A stretch of DNA of 64,000 nt from Onthophagus taurus (taxonomy: Eukaryota; Arthropoda; Insecta; Coleoptera; Scarabaeidae), in NCBI RefSeq assembly GCF_036711975.1, contig NC_091968.1, positions 24,599,001 through 24,663,000 on the forward strand, in the 5' to 3' direction. The notes beneath the pieces are model-generated. The model had not been told where the DNA came from, searched no databases, and worked only from the letters and a program-made list of their open reading frames with translations. Shown here piece by piece: positions 44,930-54,499 of this stretch. The first letter of the stretch is position 1, and every line of letters starts with the position of its first letter. The translations under genes were made by a program, and so were the position numbers.

Positions 44930-45709
44930 TTACGTAATTGTAACATTTTGAAGCGCCACACGTTCTGGGAGAGCTGAAAAAACAGAGACCCCCGGTTCAC
45001 AGGTAGCGGTGGCGCAAAAAGACTCGACTATATCGCCCCCTTTAACCCGCACACCCACGTGGGGCCCCTCTTACCAGTCCCGTCGACCCTCGTGCCCCCT
45101 CTCTCTCCACCCCCCCTCTCCATACACCGACCTCAATGGGCCGGGGGCCTGCCTGCGACGGACCCGCGTCGCTATGTCTGGGTAGACCAAGCCTGGCGAC
45201 ACTGTGTCTGGCGTGACCGGTCGCCACGTTGCCAAGCGTTCATCAAAAAACAATCAAAATCGCCCAAATCGAGATAAAATCGCGGATTTTTTTCGACTTT
45301 TCGCGCGATTTTAAGTGAAACTCAAAGAGTGTTGCGAGTTAAATAGTGCGATTTTTATGTAAAAGTGTCGGTTTTTGTTCGAAACGAAAATCGACAACGT
45401 CGCGTTTAAACTTGTTTCATAAACGCCGCTCGAGTTCGGCCATTCGTAAACGACCTACGTTTCAAGAAGGATGTTTATTTGAGGTTACGTTGAAAGGAGA
45501 TAAAGAGTGTTGTTTAAAATCGCGTTTTATAAAGTTTAGTCAGCCGATCGTGGAGGGGTTTTACTTTTTCGTTCCGTGAATCGAAAAATGGTAGATCTAC
45601 GTAGTCGACGTCGTCGGGAGTGATTTTCGTTTGTCTCTTCATCGAGTGTTTTAAAAAAAAAATTGATTAAAACAAAATAAAACAAAAAAATTGTTTTTTT
45701 TTTGGGGTT
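44930..45709 (+). promoter_or_regulatory. GC-rich promoter and 5' leader region of brinker
   Basis: Composition changes sharply from satellite to GC-rich DNA at about 44950 and stays so to about 45260, followed by a CpG-rich leader up to the brinker ATG at 45710. Short open frames on both strands within 45040-45280 are proline/arginine-rich and overlap one another, as expected from GC-rich non-coding DNA. Two matches to the Dpp silencer consensus lie at 45165-45210. Confidence 0.65.
45165..45210 (+). promoter_or_regulatory. Two Mad/Medea/Schnurri silencer-element matches
   Basis: In Drosophila, brinker is repressed by Dpp through GRCGNC(N5)GTCTG elements, bound by Mad (first half) and Medea (second half), with Schnurri recruited. 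Bases 45195-45210 read GGCGAC-ACTGT-GTCTG, a perfect match including the 5-bp spacer. Bases 45165-45180 read CGCGTC-GCTAT-GTCTG, differing only at the first base. The two are in the same orientation and exactly 30 bp apart, about three helical turns. The GTCT at 45176 also pairs with AGAC at 45184 as an inverted Smad-type motif. Function is inferred. Confidence 0.7.
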
Positions 45710-46813
45710 ATGGCGCATGGTGTAAACGCAATGTTAAAGAAATTGGAGAGTAATAAAACGGGCGTCGGCTCAAGACGTATATTCCCGCCTCATTTTAAAC
45801 TTCAAGTGTTGGATTCGTATCGAAATGATGTTGATTGTAAAGGGAATCAAAGAGCGACTGCGAGGAAGTATGGGATACATCGGAGGCAGATACAAAAATG
45901 GTTACAAGTCGAGGGGAATTTAAGAAATAGTGTTTCGACGAATAATGTTAATGTTAATATTAATAAGGGTAAGGAAGAGATTAAAAAATGCGACGTGGCC
46001 TTGAAATGCGAAACTGAGACTACTACTACAACGGTGTTCCCGTTGGATTTTACGACGCGCAACGATCGCGTCCATGGTAGCCCGAGTGTCGCCAATCCAA
46101 ACCCATCCTCTTTCCCCGCCTCACCCATCGACCTATCGCTCAAACGACCGACGCCGTGTACACCTGTGTGCTTCCCCCTTTCCCCGCCGCATTCCTCACC
46201 GCCGCCACACCTATCGCCATCTCGCGTCCATATTAACATCGCAAACGTACCGGAACCAAACGTCTGGGATTTATCAACAAAAAGAAAATCATCGAATCAC
46301 GACGAAGATGATTTGCGACAAACAAAACCGATTAAATTATTTAAACCATATCTCCTCGACGATTTAAATTTAAACCAACACGATGAAAACGAAAATAGTC
46401 GAGATACGCCATCTACAAATAGTTACGATTACTACACCAACAACAACAATAATAATAATAATAATACAATAACAACCAATAATAACATTTACGAAACATA
46501 TACAATTCAAGAATTACACCCAAAAAATAATTCGATTATTTATTATTATCATCCATATCCGTTATATCCAAGTCCGGAACCGTTCGTGACGTCATCGTAC
46601 GATAATAACGAAAATAAGAGGCAAAGTTATAGTTTGGATTTTAAATTGAGCGCGATCGATTCGTATTATCGCGATGATTTGTGTCGTGGTAATCAAAGAG
46701 CGGTTGCGAGTAAATACAACGTTCACCGGAGACAAGTGCAGAAATGGTTGCAACAAGAAGATGAGCTGCGACAAAGAAATGATAAACACCATCATATCCA
46801 CGTGGCGAGTTGA
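45710..46813 (+). CDS. brk: Brinker, transcriptional repressor of Dpp/BMP targets, with two Brinker-type DNA-binding domains
   Basis: A single-exon frame of 367 codons from ATG at 45710 to TGA at 46813. Brinker binds GGCGYY-type sites and represses Dpp target genes. Residues 22-71 form the Brinker DNA-binding domain (RRIFPPHFKLQVLDSYRND, then KGNQRATARKYGIHRRQIQK and WLQ). A second copy lies at 303-352 (KRQSYSLDFKLSAIDSYYRD, then CRGNQRAVASKYNVHRRQVQ and KWLQ). Repression motifs are visible between them: PIDLSLK at 139-145 is a CtBP-binding PxDLS site, and FKPY at 211-214 matches the Groucho-interaction motif of fly Brinker. The rest is low-complexity Pro/Ser/Asn sequence, including an Asn run at 244-252. 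Fly Brinker is about 700 residues with one such domain, so this protein is short and carries an extra copy. Confidence 0.93.
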   Translation: MAHGVNAMLKKLESNKTGVGSRRIFPPHFKLQVLDSYRNDVDCKGNQRATARKYGIHRRQIQKWLQVEGNLRNSVSTNNVNVNINKGKEEIKKCDVALKCETETTTTTVFPLDFTTRNDRVHGSPSVANPNPSSFPASPIDLSLKRPTPCTPVCFPLSPPHSSPPPHLSPSRVHINIANVPEPNVWDLSTKRKSSNHDEDDLRQTKPIKLFKPYLLDDLNLNQHDENENSRDTPSTNSYDYYTNNNNNNNNNTITTNNNIYETYTIQELHPKNNSIIYYYHPYPLYPSPEPFVTSSYDNNENKRQSYSLDFKLSAIDSYYRDDLCRGNQRAVASKYNVHRRQVQKWLQQEDELRQRNDKHHHIHVAS

Positions 46814-47545
46814 GTCTCGTTTATAAATAAATAAATAATGCCTTATAGTGACTTGCTCATTGATTATATTATTGTTTTTGAAATGATAATGTTGTAAATG
46901 TAAAAAAAAAATAATTTTTGATGATATTCATTTTTCTGTGCCTTGTATGATGAAGATTATAAATGTAAAGAGACTTAGTTAATGAGATAAAAACACGATG
47001 TGCCAAATCGAGATTTTTTATTAGTTGTTAGGGGAAAAAATTGAGGAGGCAGCTGCCGTGAATACCGAGTCTTCCAGCGGACCTAACCTCGTTCGCAATT
47101 TTTTTTTGTCTGTAAATAGTTTATTATAAATATAATGATTTATTAGAGAAAGAGAGAAAGAGATTTACAATAATAAAGAAAGAAAAATGATTATAACAAT
47201 ACGAGATATATTTTGTGATTGTTAAAACGCTTTTTTGGCGCCCCGCATCCGGATACGACTATAATAAAATTATAATTCATTATTATAAGATTATACAAAA
47301 TGAATTTTATAGATGCTGTATTTTATATTTCGGATGATGTTTTATAAAATCAAGAATAAAGAGAATCTTTTAATTATAATTGGAAATTATTTTTTATTTT
47401 ATTTTAATCTTTTCTATTTTCTTATTTAGGTAATATAAATAATTTTAAAAAAATATTCATTTTTATTGAATGAATTTGTTTTAACTTAAATTATTTTTTT
47501 AAAAACAACAAAAAATATTTTATTCTTACGTTTATATACGTCAAA
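46814..47545 (+). other. Probable brinker 3' UTR and downstream spacer
   Basis: There are overlapping AATAAA signals at about 46827-46837 immediately after the stop, and another at 47355-47360, so alternative 3' ends are likely. A short CpG-bearing block at 47040-47100 (GGAGGCAGCTGCCGTGAATA) stands out from the AT-rich surroundings and may be a conserved 3' UTR element. No further gene is seen. Confidence 0.5.
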
Positions 47546-47554
47546 ATGATTATA

Positions 47555-48355
47555 TTCAGCGCGGAAAAGTGACTAACACTAGATTAACTTCAGTTATAAA
47601 ACTTCTATTACATGATAACTAACTTCAAGTTTAAAATGTCAACCCCAATTTTGACATATGTAATCTTCATTAAAAATCCTTTAAAATGAGTACAAACACG
47701 ACATATTTATCTTCAATATTAATGAAGTTATGATCAACTTCCGGTTAGAAATGTCAACCTCAATTTTGACATATTTGTAATCGTTGTGAAAAATCCTTTA
47801 AAATGAGTCCAAACATGATACGTTTATTTCCAATATTACTCGAGATATAAGCAACTTCCGGTTTGGAATGTCAATGTCATTTTGACATATTCTTAATTTT
47901 ATAAAATGTGTTAATATTTGTAACAAAAACAAAAATATAATAAAAAAAAATAAAAATTAAGGTTGGTATTAATATTTAAACTTCAATGTTGCTAACTTCG
48001 GGTATAATTTTTTTTATTCTAATTTTTTTGTTTTTTGAGATAAGTGCGTCATCTTTGGACTCATTTTAAAAGTTTTTTAATGAAAATGACAAATATGTCA
48101 AAATTGACGTTGACGTTTCAAACCGGAAGTGATTGTATTTCCATTAATATTAAAGTTAAATATGTCGAGTTTGGACTCATTTTAAAGGATTTTTTATGAA
48201 GTTGACAAATATGTCAAAATTAAAAATTGAAAGTTCGAACTTTTTGGTTTTGTGAGATAAATGCGTCAACTTTAGACTCACTTTAAAGGTTATTTTATGA
48301 AGATTTCGAATATTATAATAAAATTAAAGTTGACATTGACTACTGAAAGTTTTTT
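47555..48355 (-). repeat. 534-bp family repeat, inverted orientation
   Basis: It begins with AAGTGACTAACACTAGATTA and contains ATCAACTTCCGGTTAGAAAT, TTTAAAATGAGTCCAAACAT and GAGATAAGTGCGTCATCTTT, in the order and orientation of the copy at the start of the window. About one and a half units are present. Confidence 0.88.
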
Positions 48356-48358
48356 TTC

Positions 48359-48627
48359 ATGGCTAAACCCGAATATTTCTGGTTCTCGTTCTAGTTTTAG
48401 TTCTATAAAAATATACAACATAGTAATATCTTATGTTAACTAGCGCCACCTACAACTGCCACTAGAACTAACACTTGACCGAGAACTAGAAACATTCGGG
48501 TCTCTCAAGACGGCTAAACCCGAATGTTTCTAGTTCTAGGCCAAGTGTTAGTTTTAGTGATAGTGCTAGTGTAAAACTAGAACTAACACTAGACCTAGGA
48601 AATATCGAGTTTAGCCGCACATCTGAA
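48359..48627. mobile_element. Compact palindromic 'CTAG' element
   Basis: The outer ends are inverted (GGCTAAACCCGAATATTTCT at the left; reverse strand CGGCTAAACTCGATATTTCC at the right). Inside are an inner hairpin around TCTCAAGACGGCTAAACCCG and many interspersed CTAGTGTTAGTTCTAG-type repeats. It appears to be a roughly 270-bp non-coding element of the same family as 25047-27065. Confidence 0.7.
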
Positions 48628-48659
48628 GACGCAAATCGGGCATTTCTCGTTTTTTACTA

Positions 48660-49335
48660 TTTTTAATCGAGTTCAAACATTTCAAACGTCAAATAAGTGT
48701 TTTTGATCTATTTTAATCTTAAAGGTCATAAATAGTGCTTAGATCTTGAAAATCGATGATTTTGTCCCGTGGTACAACAAAATCCCATCAAATTTACTTT
48801 TATTAAAATTATTTAATTAAATAAATTAAACAATATTAAAAGAATTAAATAAATTTTTCTAATAATCTATATTTTATTATGTCAATGTAACTGTCATTTT
48901 GACGTTTAACGTTAAGTAACGTATCCTAACTAAATTTTTATTATTTTTATTTATTTTTAAGATAATTTTTTGATTATTTAACGTTTAGATAATCGAATAT
49001 GGTTTTCACGAAGATGTTTTAAGGTTTATTCAAAAATTATTGTTAAAAAAATCATAATTTAATTTTGACCTTTTTAAATGTTAAAATAATGACGTTTGAA
49101 ACATCAATTAAGTGTTTTTGATCTAAAAAGTCGTAAGTAGTATTTAGATTTTGAATATTGATGATTTCGTCCCGTGGTACAACAAGCTCCCATCAAATTT
49201 ACTTTTATTAAAATTGTTTAATTAAATAAATTAAACAATATTAAAAGAATTAAATAAATTTTTTCAATAATCTATATTTTATTATGTCAATGTAACTGTC
49301 ATTTTGACGTTTATTGTTAAGTAACGTATCCTAAT
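48660..49335. repeat. Two diverged copies of the 359-bp satellite
   Basis: It contains TTATGTCAATGTAACTGTCA twice (about 48878 and 49284), GACGTTTAACGTTAAGTAAC and GGTACAACAAAATCCCATCA. The units are more diverged than those of the main array at 41050-44860 and end abruptly at a LINE fragment. Confidence 0.88.
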
Positions 49336-49339
49336 TTCT

Positions 49340-50290
49340 GGTCCTTATCATTCCAATCATCTTCACCCAGTCCTCTGCTCTTCATCTCCACATTGATATC
49401 CTGGATCCATTTTTTCCTAAGCCAAGTTCCAAACCTTAAGAAAGATTCTCTCTTTACTCATTCGTCGTAGATGTCCATTTTAGTATTTTTCATTCATAGA
49501 AAAAAAAAATATTGAGCTTTGTGCCGTCATTCTTCTTCTTATTTCCTTATTTTCAACTTGGTCCAGCATGGCTATGTCGCAACATCTTCTCCAAGGCATC
49601 ACTCTGGTACTAGCAATCTTCCAGTTGTGTTCTGACCTATACGTTATTAATGGTTCTATTATGGCCATAAAAATATTTTAAAACACTTTATCGCTTTTTT
49701 TCCTCTGCCAACCTTCCTCATTACATCTTTATTGCCCTTTCAGATCTTCTTTTATAAAAAAAATGTATTTGTACCGGTCTACATGTTTTATTATGTCGGT
49801 CTCCAATTGTATGTTCTTTCTCGTTCCTCCAATTACCATATTGGGTCTAATCTTTGTTCATTTCCAAGCCCCATTTCTTGTATTCTTATTCTAGTTTATT
49901 TAACATATATCTTATATCCGGTTGGTCGTCTGCAAAAACTATTTGGTCATCTGCGGACAGCATGGTGTGTTTGTGGCTGTCTCCTACCCATATTCCCATC
50001 AGATTACATTTCCTTTTCTAATGTTTTAAGGTTGAGTGGATATAAATCTTGAATATTGTGGAAGAGAGGCAACATCCCTGTTTGATACCTTTTGTAGGAG
50101 AGAAAACATCGTTGTGAGTTTTCGTACCTGAACCTCTATCGCATTATCCCTGTAAAACGCTTTCACAGCATGGATGTAAGTTTTGTTGATGCCTGCATCT
50201 GTCAGGGTAACCCATAATTTCTTAAGCGGGACCATATCGAACGGTTTTCTCAGATCTATATAATATATGCAATATGTATTTCCCTTCCTT
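49340..50290 (-). mobile_element. LINE reverse-transcriptase fragment
   Basis: Descending on the minus strand: FDMVPLKKLWVTLTDAGINK, TYIHAVKAFYRDNAIEVQV (fingers/palm), an IKQGCCLS-like motif, then DDQMVFADDQ at about 49955-49925, corresponding to the YxDD catalytic box. It ends with DQVENKEIRRRM and KKWIQDINVE-like tails near 49560-49400. Many stops and frameshifts are present. Confidence 0.75.
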
Positions 50291-50299
50291 TTGACAGCT

Positions 50300-50930
50300 T
50301 TTTCTCAACTAGGTGAGAACTCGTTTTCGTTTCCAGTTTTGTCTTTTCTTTTTCTTCCTGTTTTCTGTATTTTATCTCCATGTGCGATTTTTATCCAGAG
50401 AGTTACTTTACTTCTACTTTCTTTGAGATTACAGCACGGGGTGCACCTTAGCCTGCTCACGACTTCGCACCATCCATCTCGATCTGCAGTTCTGCCCTTC
50501 CAATTTTGCACCTCCAGACTTCAAAGATCCCTCTCCAGTTCATCCTTGTAGCGATATCGAGGTCGACCTTCATATCGTGTCTCTGTCATGTTAGACTCGA
50601 ACATTCTTCTTGGTATATAGCTGGTGATTTGCCATTCTTATGACATGTCCAATCCACCTCAGACGTTGGGCCTTTATGAAGCGTACAATGTTTTCTCACT
50701 TCTCATCTTCAATCTCTGGTCCGAATATTCGTCTGATTATTTTTCTTTCAAAAACAAGAAGTTTCTTTGTATCGCTAGCTGTCAGGCTCCATGTTTCTGA
50801 TCCATATGTGGCTATCACCTGACCATTTTGGACTTCCCTTCCATTCCGTTTAGATCCCCTGCTGGATCTCTCGTCCATTTCTTGTTTTATTTATTTTGTC
50901 AGAGAGCATATCGAAAAACCTGTCCTTGGT
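50300..50930 (-). mobile_element. LINE C-terminal fragment, second piece
   Basis: The minus strand at 50815-50700 reads ATYGSETWSLTASDTKKLLV and FERKIIRRIFGPEIEDEK, continuing with AQRLRWIGHVIRMANHQLYT at about 50680-50630. These are the conserved tail blocks of insect LINE proteins. It lies upstream, on the minus strand, of the reverse-transcriptase piece at 49340-50290, which has its own tail, so the two are separate insertions or a rearranged pair. Confidence 0.75.
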
Positions 50931-50937
50931 GTCTATA

Positions 50938-51475
50938 TAAACGTCAATTGAAACATAACCTAAAATTTTTTTTAATCTTTTTATGTTATTTTCGATTTGG
51001 GTTGGTAACAAAAATTGGGTTTAGTTGATACGTCAAAATAATTATTTTAATTAACTTATAAAAAGTTATTTCTATTTAAAAAAAGAATATTCTAAATTAA
51101 AATTGATTTAGAACAAAAAAATTAAATTGTTAAGGTAAGAATTTATTTTAATTTAAATGAATTATTTCTCTATAAATTCATAAACGTCAATTTAAACATA
51201 ACCTAAAAAAATTTTTTTTCGTTTTTTATTTGGGTTGGTAATAAAAATTGCATTTAGTTGACACATCAAAATAATTATTTTAATTAACTTATAAAAAGTT
51301 ATTTCTATTAAAAAAAAGATTATTCTAAATTAAGATTGATTTAGAACAAAAAAACGAAATTGTTAAGGTAAGAATTTATTTGAAATTAACTTAATTATTT
51401 CTTTGTAAATTAATAAACGTCATTTAAACATAACCTAAAAAAAAAAAATATTTTTTACATTTTAATTAATAAATT
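50938..51475. repeat. Tandem duplication of a roughly 240-bp AT-rich unit
   Basis: Units starting TAAACGTCAATT or TAAACGTCATTT followed by AAACATAACC begin at 50938, 51181 and 51414. The first two units also share GTTATTTCTATT, GATTTAGAACAAAAAAA and GTTAAGGTAAGAATTTATTT. The AAACATAACCTAAA phrase is related to the dispersed repeat at 4540, 5125 and 14785. Confidence 0.85.
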
Positions 51476-52319
51476 AAGTTTAAAATCTTTAGACGCCCTC
51501 AAACCGTTCCAAGTTTATTTGTAGCCCAAGCATTTTTACATGGTCGTCGCGAGAGCGCACCCGGTTTAAGAATAAACAGGCTGACTTCGAACATCAGTCT
51601 GGCAAAGAGTCATTTTAACGCCCATCTACATTCATTTTTATCGCTTTATTTAATAACGAAGCGAACAGAACAAAAGATAATTGCTGAAATCGTCCACCAA
51701 CTACATTCTACATTCATTTCATTATCTTTTATACGTCGCAATTAATTAATCGTTTACTAATCACACAAACATTTCCTTGATAACAACAGACAGCGATGCG
51801 TCTGACATTATCTTATTTGTTGTATGATTTGTACCAAACTCAGAGAAAAATCGTTTTGTAGGATATTGTGTAAGCCTGTTCCCCTCTCTCTCTTTTAATC
51901 AGTTTCAAATTGGCTTGAATAGTTGGAAAAAATAACGTAAATGGTTTAGTTAGAAGCGCAACTCGATGATAATAACGACCTTGCAGGCCGCAAATAATCA
52001 TTACAGCACGTTCGGCATCCTTTTTCCTTTTATCGTTGCCGACGAAATGTTCGCTCGACGGAGCCAAATTGTCTGCTGCCGTCGCTGTTGCTGTTGCCTT
52101 CGCTTTATGTAATTCTCAGAAATTTATTTTCGTACACTCGACAAATGTCACGTCATTTTTTTTTAACGTGACAGTGACAGATAGATAAGTTGGTAAAATA
52201 GATAACGCTTATTCAAGTTTTGTTTAACTTACATTATTATTATTATAAATAATACATTTAATTAACTTTGTATTAAAAATTAATTATTTATTAGTTTTTA
52301 GCGCCACCTTTGAGTAATA
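51476..52319. other. Non-repetitive spacer of mixed composition
   Basis: No gene is supported. Bases 51480-51610 and 51990-52100 are GC-richer than the flanks (for example GTCGTCGCGAGAGCGCACCC). A 75-codon minus-strand frame at 52067-51840 (MAPSSEHFVGNDKRKKDAER) has no recognised family. Bases 52140-52320 have counterparts at 57245-57420 and, more degenerate, 61125-61250 (GATAGATAAGTTGGTAAAAT), so they belong to the unit that was duplicated with the serine protease homologue genes. Confidence 0.4.
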
Positions 52320-53335
52320 ATTCATTGTATATTGAAAATTAATATTGTTATTCAACAAGAGATGTCGCTAGGTATTATTAATACGTGATGTTTCCTGCAA
52401 ATTCTTTAATTAATCCTATTGGAAATGAACAAATCATAGAGGTAAGATAATACTTAAATAAAAAAATTATTTGATTATACTATTTTTTTTTAAATAAAAG
52501 ATGTCGCTAATAAATACTTCAAATAAATTTTACTTCAAATTATTTAATGTTTTAATTTTTACTGTTTTTTTTTATGTAAATATTCGAAGATAAAATGTAT
52601 ATATCGAAGATAAATTGATTAGAATCAAAATTAATTCCATGAAATAACATTTTTTATTTACTTAACGTTCTATTTTCTTAAATGAATTGTGTTTTAAAAT
52701 AAGAGATGTCGCTAATTAATACATCAAATTTTTTAGTGTTTTAATTTTTACAATAATTACTAAGAATATTGTAATAATTCGAACATAAATTAATTAGAAT
52801 CAAAATTAATTACGTAAATTTTTGTTTATTTAATTATCGCTTTATTTGTTGAAATTAGTTGCGTTTTGAAATAAGAGATGTCGCTAATAAATACTTCAAA
52901 TTATTTAGAGTTCTAATTTTTACTATTTTTATTTAATTGTTACAATAATTACTAATAATATCGCAGTAATTCGAAGATAAATTAACTAGAATCAAAATTA
53001 ATTACATAAAATTCTTTTTTATTTAGTTAACGTTTTATTCGTTAAAATTATTTGCGTTTTGAAATAAGAGATGTCGCTAATAAATACTTCAAATTATTTA
53101 TAATTTTAATTTTTACTATTTTTATTTAATTATTACAATAATTACTAATAATATCGTAGTAATTCGAAGATAAATAAATTAGAATCAAAATTAATCACAT
53201 AAAACTCTTTTTTGTTTAGTTAATGTTTTATTCGTTAAAATTAGTTGCGTTTTGAAATAAGAGATGTCGCTAATAAATACTTCAAATTATCTTCAGTAGA
53301 AATCCTACAGAAAAAATGAAATTAATTTACGTCAA
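52320..53335. repeat. 195-bp satellite, block 1
   Basis: The core AAATAAGAGATGTCGCTAAT recurs at about 192-196 bp spacing (near 52700, 52871, 53066 and 53260), each time followed by AAATACTTCAAATTATTTA or similar and AATTCGAAGATAAATTAA. An outlying variant, CAAGAGATGTCGCTAGGTAT, occurs at 52359. Confidence 0.92.
52411..52490 (+). pseudogene. Relic of a fourth serine protease homologue copy
   Basis: Bases 52411-52442 (TTAATCCTATTGGAAATGAA, then CAAATCATAGAG) match the 3' end of exon 4 of the intact copies (INPFGNKQIRE). They are followed by the same intron start and body, GTAAGATAATACTTAAAT to the T-tract at about 52490, as at 55234-55287 and 62695-62743. The upstream side joins GTGATGTTTCCTGCAAATTC and the downstream side joins satellite, so only this fragment survives. 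The intron sequence shows that it is a genomic duplicate and not a retrocopy. Confidence 0.85.
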
Positions 53336-54425
53336 AAAATTCTTTACAAAAGGTAAACAAACGTTTATAACAAAACTGTAATGAACTAGAGTCACAATTA
53401 AAATAAGATAAAGTCGTCGACTGAATGGTTACAAATTAAAACCGCGCTTTATACGCAAGGTTACCTAACCTCAAAGGTTACATTACTGTCAAAGTAAAGT
53501 GGGTATTTCAATGAAAAAACGTCGCAAAATTAAAATCACCAGAAAATGGTTTGAAAGTGGAACGGAATTCAAAATCTCTAAACTGGAAAAATATCGGTTA
53601 ATATCCAAAATTACAAAACAAATCCAATGAGGACACCACAATAAGAAAATCAAGGGATACAAACAAAATTGTGAAATTAGCACACCTAAAAACATGGGCA
53701 TGGGGCAAGGTTTGGATATTATAAAAAATGTTATACGTTGGCAACTCTGAATTATGAAATTAAAACTTCTATTGTGTTTGTTTATGTCATTCTGCATATT
53801 TTTTAAGTGATTAAGTTAAAATTTGATGTGTTTTTTGTTGTTTAACATTTCGTTATTTAAATTTCTTGTGTATTAATTAAATCTGTTCTTATTATAAATC
53901 GCGACGCTTTCCAACAACACCTAAAAAACTTTATTAATTCAATTTTATTTCTAGAATGGTACAATAATAGATGCAAGTTGGATGAATTCTTTGAATTTTG
54001 GTGTTTATAAATATGTATATACAAAAAAAAACCATTATGGTAGACTCGATTTAAGTAAGTTAAGGATATTTGGAGAGAAAGTTTGGGTTTTGAGATAACA
54101 AAAAGAAGAAAAATTGAAATCAAGAGCTTTGGAAATGAATTTGATAGGATATTCTGGACCAAATAGAAGGAGAAGAAACGCAACAACCGAAACCAGGAAG
54201 AATATTGAAGAAGCCAAAATACTTAGATGATTATAAAACACAACAGTGGAACTATTTTGAAAAATTCATCAATAAAGCTCCTAAATATATTTAAATTTTA
54301 TTAAATTTCTTCCTAGAAAAACAATCTCGCCAATTTATGGATTTTATTTATATCAACATATGGTTTAATTAATGCGTGGACTTCCCAAAATGTCACAGAA
54401 TCAAGTTTTTTCTCCTCGGTTTTGA
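53336..54425. other. Upstream part of the duplicated serine protease homologue unit
   Basis: No gene is seen. Segments recur upstream of the other copies: ACGTTGGCAACTCTGAATTA at 53735 and 57640 (variant at 61427), TTAATTAAATCTGTTCTTA near 53876, 57772 and 61562, and GCGTGGACTTCCCAAAATG near 54374 and 61833 (variant near 58194). This shows that the duplication unit included at least 700 bp of 5' flank. Confidence 0.75.
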
Positions 54426-54460
54426 TATAAATGTTGAAAATGTTCATGAAAACATTCAGT
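54426..54460 (+). promoter_or_regulatory. Core promoter of the first serine protease homologue gene
   Basis: TATAAA at 54426-54431 and an arthropod initiator TCAGT at 54456-54460 are spaced so that the initiator A (54458) lies 32 bp after the first T of the TATA box. The start codon follows at 54500, giving a predicted 42-base leader. The other two copies retain TATAAA (58246-58251 and 61885-61890) but have changed the initiator to TTAAT or a similar sequence. Confidence 0.7.
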
Positions 54461-54499
54461 ATTGTGTTAAACTCGAAAGGATCCACCTAAATCCTAAAA

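Noticed and set aside
45042-45277. Three overlapping short frames upstream of brinker
   Set aside because: GC-rich DNA with few stops on either strand. The products are Pro/Arg-rich and mutually overlapping, and the region is better explained as promoter.
45847-46239. 130-codon minus-strand frame within brinker
   Set aside because: Shadow of the brinker frame; no domain.
51840-52067. 75-codon minus-strand frame (MAPSSEHFVGNDKRKKDAER)
   Set aside because: No recognisable family and no splice or poly(A) context; could be chance in a GC-richer patch.
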